DNA from: Stictocephala bisonia
Lineage: Eukaryota > Arthropoda > Insecta > Hemiptera > Membracidae
Direction: 5' to 3'
Assembly (NCBI GenBank): GCA_035578905.1
Contig: JAQJVL010000419.1
Span: 372,001 to 436,000 of the forward strand
DNA length: 64,000 nt
A model generated the notes under the pieces. The model worked only from the letters and a program-made list of their open reading frames with translations, was not told the DNA's origin and ran no database searches. The position numbers and the translations under genes are program-made. Shown in pieces: positions 11,311 through 24,707 of this stretch; within the stretch, counting starts at the first letter, position 1, and each line of letters starts with the position of its first letter.

Positions 11311-14300
11311 CAGCTTAAACTGCAAAGATACATGACAGTAATACACATAGTATGGCCAAGGTAACCGAGTCCGCTATGGAAGGTTAAGGACCATCGTGAT
11401 TCCCACATACTCGACATTCACTAATACAGTTTGAATAGTAAAGATACGTGATGGTAATACACACAGTATGACCAAGGTAACCGAGTCAGCTATGGAAGGT
11501 TAAGGACCATCGTGATTCCCACAAACTCGAAATTCACTAATACAGTTTGAACTGTAAAGATACGTGATGGTAATACACACAGTATGACCAAGGTAACCGA
11601 GTCAGCTATGGAAGGTTAAGGACCATCGTGATTCCCACAAACTCGAAATTCACTAATACAGTTTGAATAGTAAAGATACGTGATGGTAATACACACAGTA
11701 TGACCAAGGTAACCGAGTCAGCTATGGAAGGTTAAGGACCATCGTGATTCCCACAAACTCGAAATTCACTAATACAGTTTGAATAGTAAAGATACATGAT
11801 GGTAATACACACTGTATGACCAAGGTAACCGAGTCAGCTATGGAAGGTTAAGGACCATCGTGATTCCCACAAACTCGAAATTCACTAATACAGTTTGAAT
11901 AGTAAAGATACGTGATGGTAATACACACAGTATGACCAAGGTAACCGAGTCAGCTATGGAAGGTTAAGGACCATCGTGATTCCCACAAACTCGAGAATCA
12001 CTAATAACAGTTTGAACTGTAAAGATACATGACAGTAATACACACAGTATGACCAAGGTAACCGAGTCAGCTATGGAAGGTTAAGGACCATCGTGATTCC
12101 CACAAACTCGAGAATCACTAATAACAGTTTGAACTGTAAAGATACATGATGGTAATACACACAGTATGACCAAGGTAACCGAGTCAGCTATGGAAGGTTA
12201 AGGACCATCGTGATTCCCACAAACGCGAGAATCACTAATAACAGTTTGAACTGTAAAGATACATGATGGTAATACACATAGTATTTCCAAGGTAACCGAG
12301 TCAGCTATGGAAGGTTAAGGACCATCGTGATTCCCACAAACGCGAGAATCACTAATAACAGTTTGAACTGTAAAAATACATGATGGTAATACACATAGTA
12401 TGACCAAGGTAACCGAGTCAGCTATGGAAGGTTAAGGACCATCGTGATTCCCACAAACGCGAGAATCACTAATAACAGTTTGAACTGTAAAGATACATGA
12501 TGGTAATACACACAGTATGACCAAGGTAACCGAGTCAGCTATGGAAGGTTAAGGACCATCGTGATTCCCACAAACGCGAGAATCACTAATAACAGTTTGA
12601 ACTGTAAAGATACATGACTGTAATACACACAGTATGACCAAGGTAACCGAGTCAGCTATGGAAGGTTAAGGACCATCGTGATTCCCACAAACGCGAGAAT
12701 CACTAATAACAGTTTGAACTGTAAAGATACATGACAGTAATACACACAGTATGACCAAGGTAACCGAGTCAGCTATGGAAGGTTAAGGACCATCGTGATT
12801 CCCACAAACGCGAGAATCACTAATAACAGTTTGAACTGTAAAGATACATGATGGTAATACACACTGTATGACCAAGGTAACCGAGTCAGCTATGGAAGGT
12901 TAAGGACCATCGTGATTCCCACAAACGCGAGAATTACTAATAACAGTTTGAACTGTAAAGATACATGATGGTAATACACACAGTACGACCAAGGTAACCG
13001 AGTCAGCTATGGAAGGTTAAGGACCATCGTGATTCCCACAAACGCGAGAATCACTAATAACAGTTTGAACTGTAAAGATACATGATGGTAATACACACTA
13101 GTATGACCAAGGTAACCGAGTCAGCTATGGAAGGTTAAGGACCATCGTGATTCCCACAAACGCGAGAATCACTAATAACAGTTTGAACTGTAAAGATACA
13201 TGATGGTAATACACACAGTATGACCAAGGTAACCGAGTCAGCTATGGAAGGTTAAGGACCATCGTGATTCCCACAAACGCGAGAATCACTAATAACAGTT
13301 TGAACTGTAAAGATACATGATGGTAATACACACAGTATGACCAAGGTAACCGAGTCAGCTATGGAAGGTTAAGGACCATCGTGATTCCCACAAACGCGAG
13401 AATCACTAATAACAGTTTGAACTGTAAAGATACATGATGGTAATACACACAGTATGACCAAGGTAACCGAGTCAGCTATGGAAGGTTAAGGACCATCGTG
13501 ATTCCCACAAACGCGAGAATCACTAATAACAGTTTGAACTGTAAAGATACATGATGGTAATACACACAGTATGACCAAGGTAACCGAGTCAGCTATGGAA
13601 GGTTAAGGACCATCGTGATTCCCACAAACGCGAGAATCACTAATAACAGTTTGAACTGTAAAGATACATGATGGTAATACACACAGTATGGCCAAGGTAA
13701 CCGAGTCAGCTATGGAAGGTTAAGGACCATCGTGATTCCCACAAACGCGAGAATCACTAATAACAGTTTGAACTGTAAAGATACATGATGGTAATACACA
13801 TAGTATGACCAAGGTAACCGAGTCAGCTATGGAAGGTTAAGGACCATCGTGATTCCCACAAACGCGAGAATCACTAATAACAGTTTGAATAGTAAAGATA
13901 CATGATGGTAATACACATAGTATGACCAAGGTAACCGAGTCAGCTATGGAAGGTTAAGGACCATCGTGATTCCCACAAACGCGAGAATCACTAATAACAG
14001 TTTGAACTGTAAAGATACATGATGGTAATACACACAGTATGACCAAGGTAACCGAGTCAGCTATGGAAGGTTAAGGACCATCGTGATTCCCACAAACGCG
14101 AGAATCACTAATAACAGTTTGAACTAGTAAAGATACATGATGGTAATACACACAGTATGACCAAGGTAACCGAGTCAGCTATGGAAGGTTAAGGACCATC
14201 GTGATTCCCACAAACGCGAGAATCACTAATAACAGTTTGAACTGTAAAGATACATGATGGTAATACACACTGTATGACCAAGGTAACCGAGTCAGCTATG

Positions 14301-17300
14301 GAAGGTTAAGGACCATCGTGATTCCCACAAACGCGAGAATCACTAATAACAGTTTGAACTGTAAAGATACATGATGGTAATACACGTAGTATGACCAAGG
14401 TAACCGAGTCAGCTATGGAAGGTTAAGGACCATCGTGATTCCCACAAACGCGAGAATCACTAATAACAGTTTGAACTGTAAAGATACATGACAGTAATAC
14501 ACACAGTATGACCAAGGTAACCGAGTCAGCTATGGAAGGTTAAGGACCATCGTGATTCCCACAAACGCGAGAATCACTAATAACAGTTTGAACTGTAAAG
14601 ATACATGACAGTAATACACACAGTATGACCAAGGTAACCGAGTCAGCTATGGAAGGTTAAGGACCATCGTGATTCCCACAAACGCGAGAATCACTAATAA
14701 CAGTTTGAACTGTAAAGATACATGATGGTAATACACACTGTATGACCAAGGTAACCGAGTCAGCTATGGAAGGTTAAGGACCATCGTGATTCCCACAAAC
14801 TCGAAATTCACTAATACAGTTTGAACTGTAAAGATACATGATGGTAATACACACAGTATGACCAAGGTAACCGAGTCAGCTATGGAAGGTTAAGGACCAT
14901 CGTGATTCCCACAAACTCGAAATTCACTAATACAGTTTGAACTGTAAAGATACATGACAGTAATACACACTGTATGACCAAGGTAACCGAGTCAGCTATG
15001 GAAGGTTAAGGACCATCGTGACTAACACAAACTCGAAATTCACTAATACAGTTTGAACTGTAAAGATACATGACAGTAATACACACTGTATGACCAAGGT
15101 AACCGAGTCAGCTATGGAAGGTTAAGGACCATCGTGATTCCCACAAACGCGAGAATCACTAATAACAGTTTGAACTGTGAAGATACATGACAGTAATACA
15201 CACAGTATGACCAAGGTAACCCAGTCAGCTATGGAAGGTTAAGGACCATCGTGATTCCCACAAACGCGAGAATCACTAATAACAGTTTGAACTGTAAAGA
15301 TACATGATGGTAATACACACTGTATGACCAAGGTAACCGAGTCAGCTATGGAAGGTTAAGGACCATCGTGATTCCCACAAACTCGAAATTCACTAATACA
15401 GTTTGAACTGTGAAGATACATGATGGTAATACACACTGTATGACCAAGGTAACCGAGTCAGCTATGGAAGGTTAAGGACCATCGTGATTCCCACAAACTC
15501 GACATTCACCAATACAGTTTGAACTGTAAAGATACATGATGGTAATACACACAGTATGACCAAGGTAACCGAGTCAGCTATGGAAGGTTAAGGACCATCG
15601 TGATTCCCACAAACGCGAGAATCACTAATAACAGTTTGAACTGTAAAGATACATGACAGTAATACACACAGTATGACCAAGGTAACCGAGTCAGCTATGG
15701 AAGGTTAAGGACCATCGTGATTCCCACAAACGCGAGAATCACTAATAACAGTTTGAACTGTAAAGATACATGATGGTAATACACACAGTATGACCAAGGT
15801 AACCGAGTCAGCTATGGAAGGTTAAGGACCATCGTGATTCCCACAAACGCGAGAATCACTAATAACAGTTTGAACTGTAAAGATACATGATGGTAATACA
15901 CACAGTACGACCAAGGTAACCGAGTCAGCTATGGAAGGTTAAGGACCATCGTGATTCCCACAAACGCGAGAATCACTAATAACAGTTTGAACTGTAAAGA
16001 TACATGATGGTAATACACACTGTATGACCAAGGTAACCGAGTCAGCTATGGAAGGTTAAGGACCATCGTGATTCCCACAAACGCGAGAATCACTAATAAC
16101 AGTTTGAACTGTAAAGATACATGATGGTAATACACACTGTATGACCAAGGTAACCGAGTCAGCTATGGAAGGTTAAGGACCATCGTGATTCCCACAAACG
16201 CGAGAATCACTAATAACAGTTTGAACTGTAAAGATACATGATGGTAATACACACTGTATGACCAAGGTAACCGAGTCAGCTATGGAAGGTTAAGGACCAT
16301 CGTGATTCCCACAAACGCGAGAATCACTAATAACAGTTTGAACTGTAAAGATACATGACAGTAATACACACAGTATGACCAAGGTAACGAGTCAGCTATG
16401 GAAGGTTAAGGACCATCGTGATTCCCACAAACGCGAGAATCACTAATAACAGTTTGAACTGTAAAGATACATGATGGTAATACACACAGTATGACCAAGG
16501 TAACCGAGTCAGCTATGGAAGGTTAAGGACCATCGTGATTCCCACAAACTCGAGAATCACTAATAACAGTTTGAACTGTAAAGATACATGACAGTAATAC
16601 ACACAGTATGACCAAGGTAACCGAGTCAGCTATAGAAGGTTAAGGACCATCGTGATTCCCACAAACGCGAGAATCACTAATAACAGTTTGAACTGTAAAG
16701 ATACATGATGGTAATACACACAGTATGACCAAGGTAACCGAGTCAGACAAACTCGAAATTCACTAATACAGTTTGAATAGTAAAGATACATGATGGTAAT
16801 ACACATAGTATGACCAAGGTAACCGAGTCAGCTATGGAAGGTTAAGGACCATCGTGATTCCCACAAACGCGAGAATTCACTAATACAGTTTGAACTGTAA
16901 AGATACATGACAGTAATACACACAGTATGACCAAGGTAACCGAGTCAGCTATGGAAGGTAAGGTCTAAGGACCATCGTGATTCCCACAAACGCGAGAATC
17001 ACTAATAACAGTTTGAACTGTAAAGATACATGATGGTAATACACACAGTATGACCAAGGTAACCGAGTCAGCTATGGAAGGTTAAGGACCATCGTGATTC
17101 CCACAAACTCGAGAATCACTAATAACAGTTTGAACTGTAAAGATACATGATGGTAATACACACAGTATGACCAAGGTAACCGAGTCAGCTATGGAAGGTT
17201 AAGGACCATCGTGATTCCCACAAACGCGAGAATCACTAATAACAGTTTGAACTGTAAAGATACATGATGGTAATACACACTGTATGACCAAGGTAACCGA

Positions 17301-17466
17301 GTCAGCTATGGAAGGTTAAGGACCATCGTGATTCCCACAAACGCGAGAATCACTAATAACAGTTTGAACTGTAAAGATACATGACAGTAATACACACTGT
17401 GTGGCCAAGGTAACCGAGTCAGCTATGGAAGGTTAAGGACCATCGTGATTCCCACAAACGCGAGCT
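11311..17466 (+). repeat. 117-bp satellite array, ~52 copies
   Basis: The monomer of about 117 bp (115-116 in one variant class) runs head to tail for about 6.1 kb. A central block from CCAAGGTAACCGAGTCAGC through GGACCATCGTGATTCCCAC is almost invariant. Variation is concentrated in the flanks: GATGGTAA vs GACAGTAA, CAGTAT vs CTGTAT vs TAGTAT, and CGCGAGAATCACTAATAACAG vs CTCGAAATTCACTAATACAG. Variant classes cluster along the array, as expected from unequal exchange. Most monomers carry the dyad ACAGTTTGAACTGT. Irregular units include a 43-bp-scale deletion near 16745 and a small insertion near 16960. Confidence 0.95.
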
Positions 17467-18057
17467 CTACTAATAAATCAATAAAAGAGTGTATTTTCAA
17501 AAAGTAAATTTAATTACCACGTTTTTCAGTGGTAAGTGGACGTATTAAAGAATTAAATAAACGTACATAGTTATTAATTGTAAATATATAAGGTATATTT
17601 AAAATGAGTTTATCCTCCATGTTAAAAATGTATAAAACCGCTTTTTGTTGTGATTACAATGAATAAAAAAAGATCTTATTCACAGTTTACACACACACAT
17701 ATAAGCACGCCCGCACTCTCACACTCATATATACATTCACACAATACATTACGTGGTGATACTAACTTGGCAATATTGAATTGATAACTAAATAAAGAAC
17801 ACACATTTAAAATCAAATGAAACATAATAATATAATTATTTTGTTGAAACGTAATATTGGGTATTTAAAGCTATTTAAACATAATTTTAAATAGGGAATA
17901 CACGAACAGTAACTAATATTAAATAACTAAAACAAAATTAAGTACTCCAAATATGTATTTAGACTACAATGATAAGCACCATGAAAAATAAACAATGTTT
18001 TAATTAGGGATTGATTATCTAAATAATATTCACTATAAAAATACAAGTCGTCTATAC
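17467..18057. other. AT-rich spacer after the satellite
   Basis: No gene is seen. A short CA/CACTC-rich simple repeat lies at about 17690-17745. Confidence 0.6.
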
Positions 18058-18290
18058 GTGTTGTATTGCCAAGGTTATACATATTGTATGGCCAAGGTTA
18101 TACGTATTGTATTTCCAAGGTTATACGTATTATACGACCAAAGTTATGCATATTGTATTGTCATGGTTATACGCATTTATGGTCAAGGTTATTCATATTG
18201 TATGGCCAAGGTTATACATATTGTCCGACCAAGGCTATGCACACTGTATTGCCAAGGTTATCTAGTCATCTGGACCATCATGATCTCTTT
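18058..18290 (+). repeat. 23-bp repeat related to the 117-bp satellite
   Basis: About eight degenerate copies of GCCAAGGTTATACATATTG plus TATG end in CAAGGTTATCTAGTCATC, then GGACCATCATGATC. That order (CCAAGGT, then AGTCA, then GGACCATCrTGAT) matches the conserved core of the 117-bp satellite. The array therefore looks like a diverged satellite monomer whose first part has expanded separately. Confidence 0.7.
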
Positions 18291-19059
18291 AATCACGTGG
18301 TAAATAGTACAGGAAATGTTTTTTTTTTTTTTTTTAATTTTAATAAGTAACCAACAAATAACAATAAAAAAACTGAACATTATTAAAATTTAATATTTTT
18401 AAAGATCCTCATTTTCATGTTTTATAGGGGCTCAATTATTTATCACTTAGTCGTAATAAATATCATTTTATGAACCTAAATTTGTTTTACAAACCTAGAA
18501 AAAACATTAACTTTATTTGTAGATGTTGTAATGTAGATTTATTGCAGTTGATCTCCTTATTATTTGTAACTTGTATTTTCATTATTACCTGGTTTTATTT
18601 TACTATTTTTCACTATTAAATTAAATAGCTCTACTATACGACGAATATCTGATTAAATTTGCATTAGGATGACAGTGCTGTACTTTCACTGTATAGGATT
18701 TTTCTAGTTGCTTTCTTACGCACCCTCTCATAACCAGTTTTATACGGGGCTATTCACACTATAATACATTTTCTTTTCGAATTGGTTTACTTTCCCTAGT
18801 AAAATATAAAATACAGAAATAGATTACATGAGTACCAACACAGCTTATTCTCTGAATTAGGCACTTTATGTAAGTACTTTGACTCCTAACATACGTTAAG
18901 CTATTACTAATTCTTCTAGCAATAGCTTAATAAGTGGACTCAGGATCAGATATAATATGATATTTATTCAATGGATATTTATCAAAAGGAATTTTACAAT
19001 AAAATGGCAAATTTTATATGAAAGAACAGCTAATATAGATAAATATATATTGATGCATT
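18291..19059. other. AT-rich DNA, no gene seen
   Basis: Poly-T at about 18318-18336; otherwise unremarkable. Confidence 0.6.
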
Positions 19060-19828
19060 ATGGGAGGGTCAATACGCCCACCCACACACGTACAATGGCA
19101 TGAAAACACTCGCCCGGCCTTACACGTACAGTGGTATTGTGACCCTCCCGCCCGCCCATACACGTACAGTGGTTTTGACCCACCCGCCCACCCACACACG
19201 TACAATGGCATTGACCCACCCGTCCGCCCATACACGTACAGTGGTTATACCACTGTGCGTGTATGGGTGGCTGGATGGGTCAATAACACACTGTCATTAC
19301 CACTGTACGTGTATGGGTTGGTGGGTGGGTGGGTCAATACCACTGTACGTGAATGGGCGAGCGGGTGGGTCAATACCACTGTACGTGTATGGGTGGGCGG
19401 GTGGGTCAATACCACTGTGCGTGTATGGGTGGCTGAATGGGTCAATAACACACTGTCATTACCACTGTACGTGTATGTGTTGGTGGGCGGGTGGGTCAAT
19501 ACCACTGTACGTGAATGGGCGAGCGGGTGGGTCAGTACCACTGTACGTGTATGGGTGGGCGGGTGGGTCAATACCACTGTGCGTGTATGGGTGGCTGGAT
19601 GGGTCAATAACACACTGTCATTACCACTGTACGTGTATGTGTTGGTGGGCGGGTGGGTCAATACCACTGTACGTGAATGGGCGAGCGGGTGGGTCAGTAC
19701 CACTGTACGTGTATGGGTGGGCGGGTGGGTCAATACCACTGTACGTGTATGGGTGGGCGGGTAGGTCAGTACCACTGTACGTGTATGGGTGGGCGGATGG
19801 GTCACTACCACTGTACGTGTATGGGTAA
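19060..19828. repeat. G-rich 36-bp minisatellite, head-to-head inverted
   Basis: The unit is CCACTGTACGTGTATGGG followed by TGGGCGGGTGGGTCAATA. The first ~190 bp hold copies in reverse orientation (GACCCACCCGCCC form); from about 19245 the copies run forward. Perfect GGGTGGGCGGGTGGG blocks lie at 19391, 19553 and 19715. A higher-order pattern of roughly 165 bp with an AATAACACACTGTCATTA variant repeats three times. Frames open on both strands reflect the 36-bp period. Confidence 0.9.
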
Positions 19829-20009
19829 CCGTATTCAAATGAATGGAATATTCGTCTAGGTATTAAGTTAGGATGATACTATTTAAGGTAGAGCTTGGTT
19901 GCTCACCCGTTTAAATAACATAAAAAAAGTCCTCATTTATAATAACAAAATTTTATATAGAACTTTAATTACCCTGTCATGAATTTTTTGCACAGGACAA
20001 TTCAGCCTC

Positions 20010-20965
20010 GACTTAATAATATCTTACAAAGAACATCCAATCCCATCTCTATAACATCTCGTACATAAATTCCTATCCTGTCTGTATAAAATTTAATACA
20101 GAAATTCCAACCCCATCTCAATAACATCTAACACAGAAATTCCAACCCCGTCTTTATAACATATTATACAGAACGTTTGACCCCGTGTCTACAAAATCTT
20201 ACACGGAACTTCCAACCTCGTCTCTATAACATCATATTCAGAACATCCAATACCGTTTTTATAACATCTTAGTCATCTTACACAAAACTGCCAAACTCGT
20301 CTCTGTAACATCCTACACAGAACTTCCAGCCCCGTCTTTATATTATCTTACACGGAACGTCCAACCTCGTCTTTATAACATCGTATTTAGAACATCAAAT
20401 ACCATTTTTATAACATCTTAGTCATCTTACACAAAACTGCCAATTTCGTCTCTGTAACATCCTACACAGAACTTCCAGCCCCGTCTTTATATCATCTTAC
20501 ACGGAACTTCCAACCTCGTCTCTATAACATCCTATTCAGAATATCCAATACCGTTTTTATAATATCTTAGTCATCTTACACAAAACTGCCAATTTCGTCT
20601 CTGTAACATCCTACACAGAACTTCCAGCCCCGTCTTTATATCATCTTACACGGAACTTCCAACCTCGTCTCTATAACATCCTATTCAGAATATCCAATAC
20701 CGTTTTTATAATATCTTAGTCATCTTACACAAAACTGCCAATTTCGTCTCTGTAACATCCTACACAGAACTTCCAGCCCCATCTTTATATCATCTTACAC
20801 AGAACTGCCAAACTCGTCTCTGTAACATCCTACACAGAACTTCCAGTTCCGTCTTTATATCATCTTACACAGAACTGCCAAACTCGTCTCTGTAACATCC
20901 TACACAGAACTTCCAGTTCCGTCTTTATATCATCTTGTACAGAACTTTCAGCTTCGTCTTTATAA
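20010..20965 (+). repeat. 36-bp minisatellite with ~150-bp higher-order unit
   Basis: Degenerate units of the type CTTACACAGAACTTCCAACC then CGTCTCTATAACAT fill this region. From about 20220 a higher-order block of four units plus a CTTAGTCAT spacer repeats several times with high identity. The flanks are more diverged, as is usual for arrays homogenised in the middle. Confidence 0.85.
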
Positions 20966-21175
20966 CATAGTGGATAAAGGTTGCTACTCATTAGGTGAAT
21001 TTCTGAACTCTTGAAGTAGTTTACATATAATTTCATATTTAAGTTAATTTAATTATAGTTTTAATGCTGACATTTACTGTACCATAGATATTGACATTAC
21101 GTATGTAACCATAGATATGTAATGCAATCTGTATTGTCAACTACAAATAAAGGATTTAATTTTGATTTGATCTTA
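20966..21175 (+). mobile_element. Probable truncated retroelement interrupting the minisatellite
   Basis: Unrelated sequence splits the 36-bp array. Its 3' end, AAATAAAGGATTTAATTTTG followed by ATTTGAT, looks like a poly(A)-signal plus short-repeat tail of a 5'-truncated LINE. I could not define target duplications. Confidence 0.4.
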
Positions 21176-21600
21176 GACAGAATTTCCAACTCGACTCTAT
21201 AACAGCTTATACCGACTTCCATACCCCGTCTTCATAACATCTCATAGAAAACCTCCAACTTTGTCTTTGTATAATTTTACACAAACGTCCAGTCTCGTTT
21301 ATAAAATCTTACACAGAACTTCATGTGTCGTTTATTACAAGCATCTAACAATCTTACTACCTCGTCTGTAACATCCTATACAAAACTTCCAACCCCGTCT
21401 TCATAACATCCTGCATAACCCTTTCAGTTTTGTCTCTATAACATCTAATACAGACCTTCCAACCCCATCTTTATAACATTTTTTACAAACTTAAAACCTT
21501 GTTTCTATAACACCCTACACAGAACTTCCAACCTGATCTCTATAACATCTAATACAGAACCTAGAACCACATGTTAAACACATTTTATACAGAGCTTGCC
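21176..21600 (+). repeat. Diverged continuation of the 36-bp minisatellite
   Basis: Units such as CTTCCAACCCCATCTTTATAAC continue, with many indels and substitutions, to about 21600. Confidence 0.75.
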
Positions 21601-23642
21601 CCCCACCTAAGTTATAAATAATATTTTTCTCTTAGGTAAAGTAAATCACAAATGCTAAAAATGATATCACTGCTGTATTAATGAGTTACATTACAATTGT
21701 GTACACACTGCATTTTTATCCATTATTTAAGTTGGTATGCTACGGCACCATTGCATTGCTATAGTTACAGACAACAATAGTTTTTAATAAAAGAAGTGGG
21801 TCGAGTGACCTGTGAAATCGATAATGCCGTTGCTGGAACGTCAAAAAGCTCGACGTTTGTCGCTGTACATATTTACATGCGTGTCTAGGGGGAGCGTGGC
21901 TGCTCGCTCTTTCAACACTTAGTTCCACTCTTTCCTCTTGTCCTTTCTGTTTTCTCTTCCCACAGGCTTTCTCGATGGTCGCCAACCACGATGAAATGTT
22001 CATCAATGGAAGGAATTATCTCTGTTAGCAGTATATAATGGAACAAATTTGATGTTCGGGAAAACATTTTTCTTTTACGCTAGTACAAATGGAAAGTAAT
22101 GGTTTTTTATGATTATGAAAACAATTTAATGTATTTAAAACTAGTTGTAATTTGACATTTTGTCTTTTTGATATTTACTTGTTTAGTAATCTTGACTAGG
22201 GGTTAGTGTTAATCAATAAAAAATAACCTATCGCGTCTTGATTTCTTAAAGAACCGGGAAGTAATTTTTTCAACATTAAAGTCAAATAATAATGTAAGAA
22301 CTCCACCAGGAAAAAGACAGCGAAACTATCGGGAATAAACAACTGAATAATAATAATATATCTTGTAACAACGAAATAAGACCTTGAAAATAACCTGCCC
22401 ACTGACTTGCTAAGCACGTAAACTGACAAACGTACAAAAGCGTTGGAATTGATTGCATTTGTCGATTTTATGATTAAAATTTCAATACCAACACTTTTTA
22501 ATTTTTCTAATTTTAAATTGCCATTCAGTTGTTGTTAATAACTGAATTTAATAACCTAGTAATTAAATTAGCAAAGCAATAAATATACAGTAATATATTT
22601 TAAAAGTAAAACAGTCAGAAATGTTCCAGTTACATTTAGTTTACACGAAGATAAGAATATGGTATTGTTTGGTAAAATTGAATAAAATAAAGAAATTCTG
22701 TATCCATCACAGTTGATGTGATGATAGGACAACCCGCATCCAGAGTGCAATTGCTCTGTGCCCGCATCTACTACCAAAAGAAGATCTAGTGTAATTTTTT
22801 TGTTGTTTTTATTACCTTTGTGCGGTTTTTTTCAATTAGGTTTTGAATGTGTTTACCTTGTCAAACACTGTTAGTGTCAAGGTAAGTAGAATAACATAGG
22901 GTAGGTATCATGATGACGTCATTGGAGAGATTATTCCATCAGCTGTTGAAATAAGCGTTATTGTACGCAACAGAATAAACAGAAGTATCCCTTTTAAGAA
23001 ACTGTTATCGCTGTAGCCGGTCGCAGTAAACTATAACTAATATTTGTAATATCTGGAACTGGAACTGCAGCAAAGAAACTGTTTTACTGGTTGCACCTTT
23101 ACGTGAGAACACGTACTAGGCCTATGTAAACCAAACAGTTTATAGTTATAAATTTTTTCGAACCAACATAATTTTATTTTCTTCATTTACAAAATTAGAA
23201 AGAATAAAATTGGCCTCTACTTATGTTAGTGTCATTCCTAATTACAGTATCTATACAATATAACCAAACATTTGTATTTCTAGGTTAACAATACTTACTT
23301 GCATTATATTTTAATAATTAATAACGTCATTACATTCAATTCTTCTTAAATAAATCAAAAATATTAATTACTAGCTGTACCCACCCGCTTTACCGGTCAT
23401 AATATTGAGTTTGATTATATAATCGAAATGTGCAGAAAGCTTCCATTTTACACTGTATTTTTCCACTATTTCAAAAGTTTAGCCTACCACAATTTTATTC
23501 AATTTGTTTTTATTCAACAGTTGATTAAGTAGTAATAAATAGCAACAGCAAATGAATAAATCAATTAATATAGCTCTTTAAAATCAATTAAAGATAACAT
23601 ATCTAATTGTGCTTAATTTTGTCAAACTCATCTTCCTTCTGA
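21601..23642. other. No supported gene; single CRE-like site
   Basis: AT-rich sequence with short open frames only. A GC-richer patch lies at 21840-21990. TGACGTCA occurs once at about 22914. Nothing here can be assigned to a family. Confidence 0.5.
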
Positions 23643-23767
23643 TTGGTTTGTCTCTATCACCCAATCAATAGTTGGCCACGTCCAGATCTAGCGCTGACAA
23701 AAATAGCGAGGACCTCACTGTACCGTCACATCTTCTGCTCCAGCCGAGGTACGCACAGCTTCAGCAC

Positions 23768-24707
23768 CTACACTGCACCTCCATTTGAACTTGAGAGAGA
23801 GATGGACGCTTGGACGAGAAAATTCACCATACCTGCCAAGATTACAGCGCCGAGGAAGAAATCTATCCTGGAGAAGGCCTTGAGTGGTGTGATTTTGTAT
23901 GTGGGCTTTGAAGAGCCTACGATCATGGACTCGAGGCCGACGGACTCCGTGGTATCGATTCCAATCTCGCCACTTCCTTCTCCGAGGCCATCGTTGGAAA
24001 AGGCTGCAACTAGAGATGGGTAACTCCGGAGTGAACGACAATAAAGGAACTACTCCGGTTAAGGACTTACAACTCCAACTCCGAGTGCTAGTGCGGAACT
24101 AGTTCATTTCGGAACTATAATAAATGAGTATTATATGTCGTAAATATACGCATATAAAATATACAATACTTTACTTTCTGCTGGAAAATTCCTCAGACAT
24201 CCATAATTTTTCTTTGTAAAATAATTAAATAAAATACACAATTCAAATTGTTAGCTGGATATAACCTAAAACAATGCAATAACAGACTGGATTTCTATCT
24301 TTTTGGAACTACCAACAGAAAGGAGTGAGAACGAGATGCGCGCGCAACCACTGTCAGAGCGGCTGCAGAGTCGACATATCTCTCCCCACTACATGGAACT
24401 AACATAGTTCCGGAGTTGTTGGAACGATCAAAACAAAGGAGTGAAGTACGAGATGCGCGCGCATCCACTCGGAGCGACTCACTTAAGCTTCGCTCCATGT
24501 TGAACTGGAACGACGTTCGGAGTTGGAACGACTCCGCGGAACTAGTTCCGAGTCATTATAACTCCGGAGTGAACTAACCCCGTCTGATGAACTACATTTC
24601 CCATCCCTAGCTGCAACTGCACCTCTGACTTGCATCAAGCCAGCGTAGGAGAAGTGTGCGACTCCACCTCCTTCCAATGAAACGACTCCTTCCTTCCACG
24701 ACTCCAT
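23768..24707 (-). pseudogene. Unidentified ORF split by a hAT element
   Basis: On the minus strand an open frame from the ATG at 24707 runs into the hAT element at 24609 and resumes, in frame, on its other side at 24002, ending at a TAG at 23768-23770. Discounting the 599-bp insertion and one copy of the 8-bp duplication gives 111 codons. The second half contains a hydrophobic stretch (FFLGAVILAGMVNFLV). The opposite strand is also open over 23643-24023 (with MDAWTRKFTIPAKITAPRKK), so the coding strand is uncertain. I do not recognise either product. The locally higher GC content and the frame kept on both sides suggest genuine ancestral coding sequence. Confidence 0.4.
24011..24609. mobile_element. 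Non-autonomous hAT element (MITE), 599 bp
   Basis: The ends are TAGAGATGGG (24011) and CCCATCCCTA (24600-24609), imperfect inverted repeats of hAT type. The element is flanked by a perfect 8-bp target duplication GCTGCAAC (24003-24010 and 24610-24617), the length typical of hAT transposition. Subterminal ACTCCGGAGT and GGAACTAGTTC motifs recur, and a segment with GAGATGCGCGCGCA is duplicated inside. It encodes no transposase. The near-perfect duplication implies a fairly recent insertion. Confidence 0.9.

Noticed and set aside
8872..17466. Direct repeats with spacers, CRISPR-like at first sight
   Set aside because: Units are contiguous tandem repeats without unique spacers, and the window is eukaryotic.
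19060..19838. Long frames on both strands of the G-rich array
   Set aside because: All are explained by the 36-bp period and lack of stop codons in the unit.
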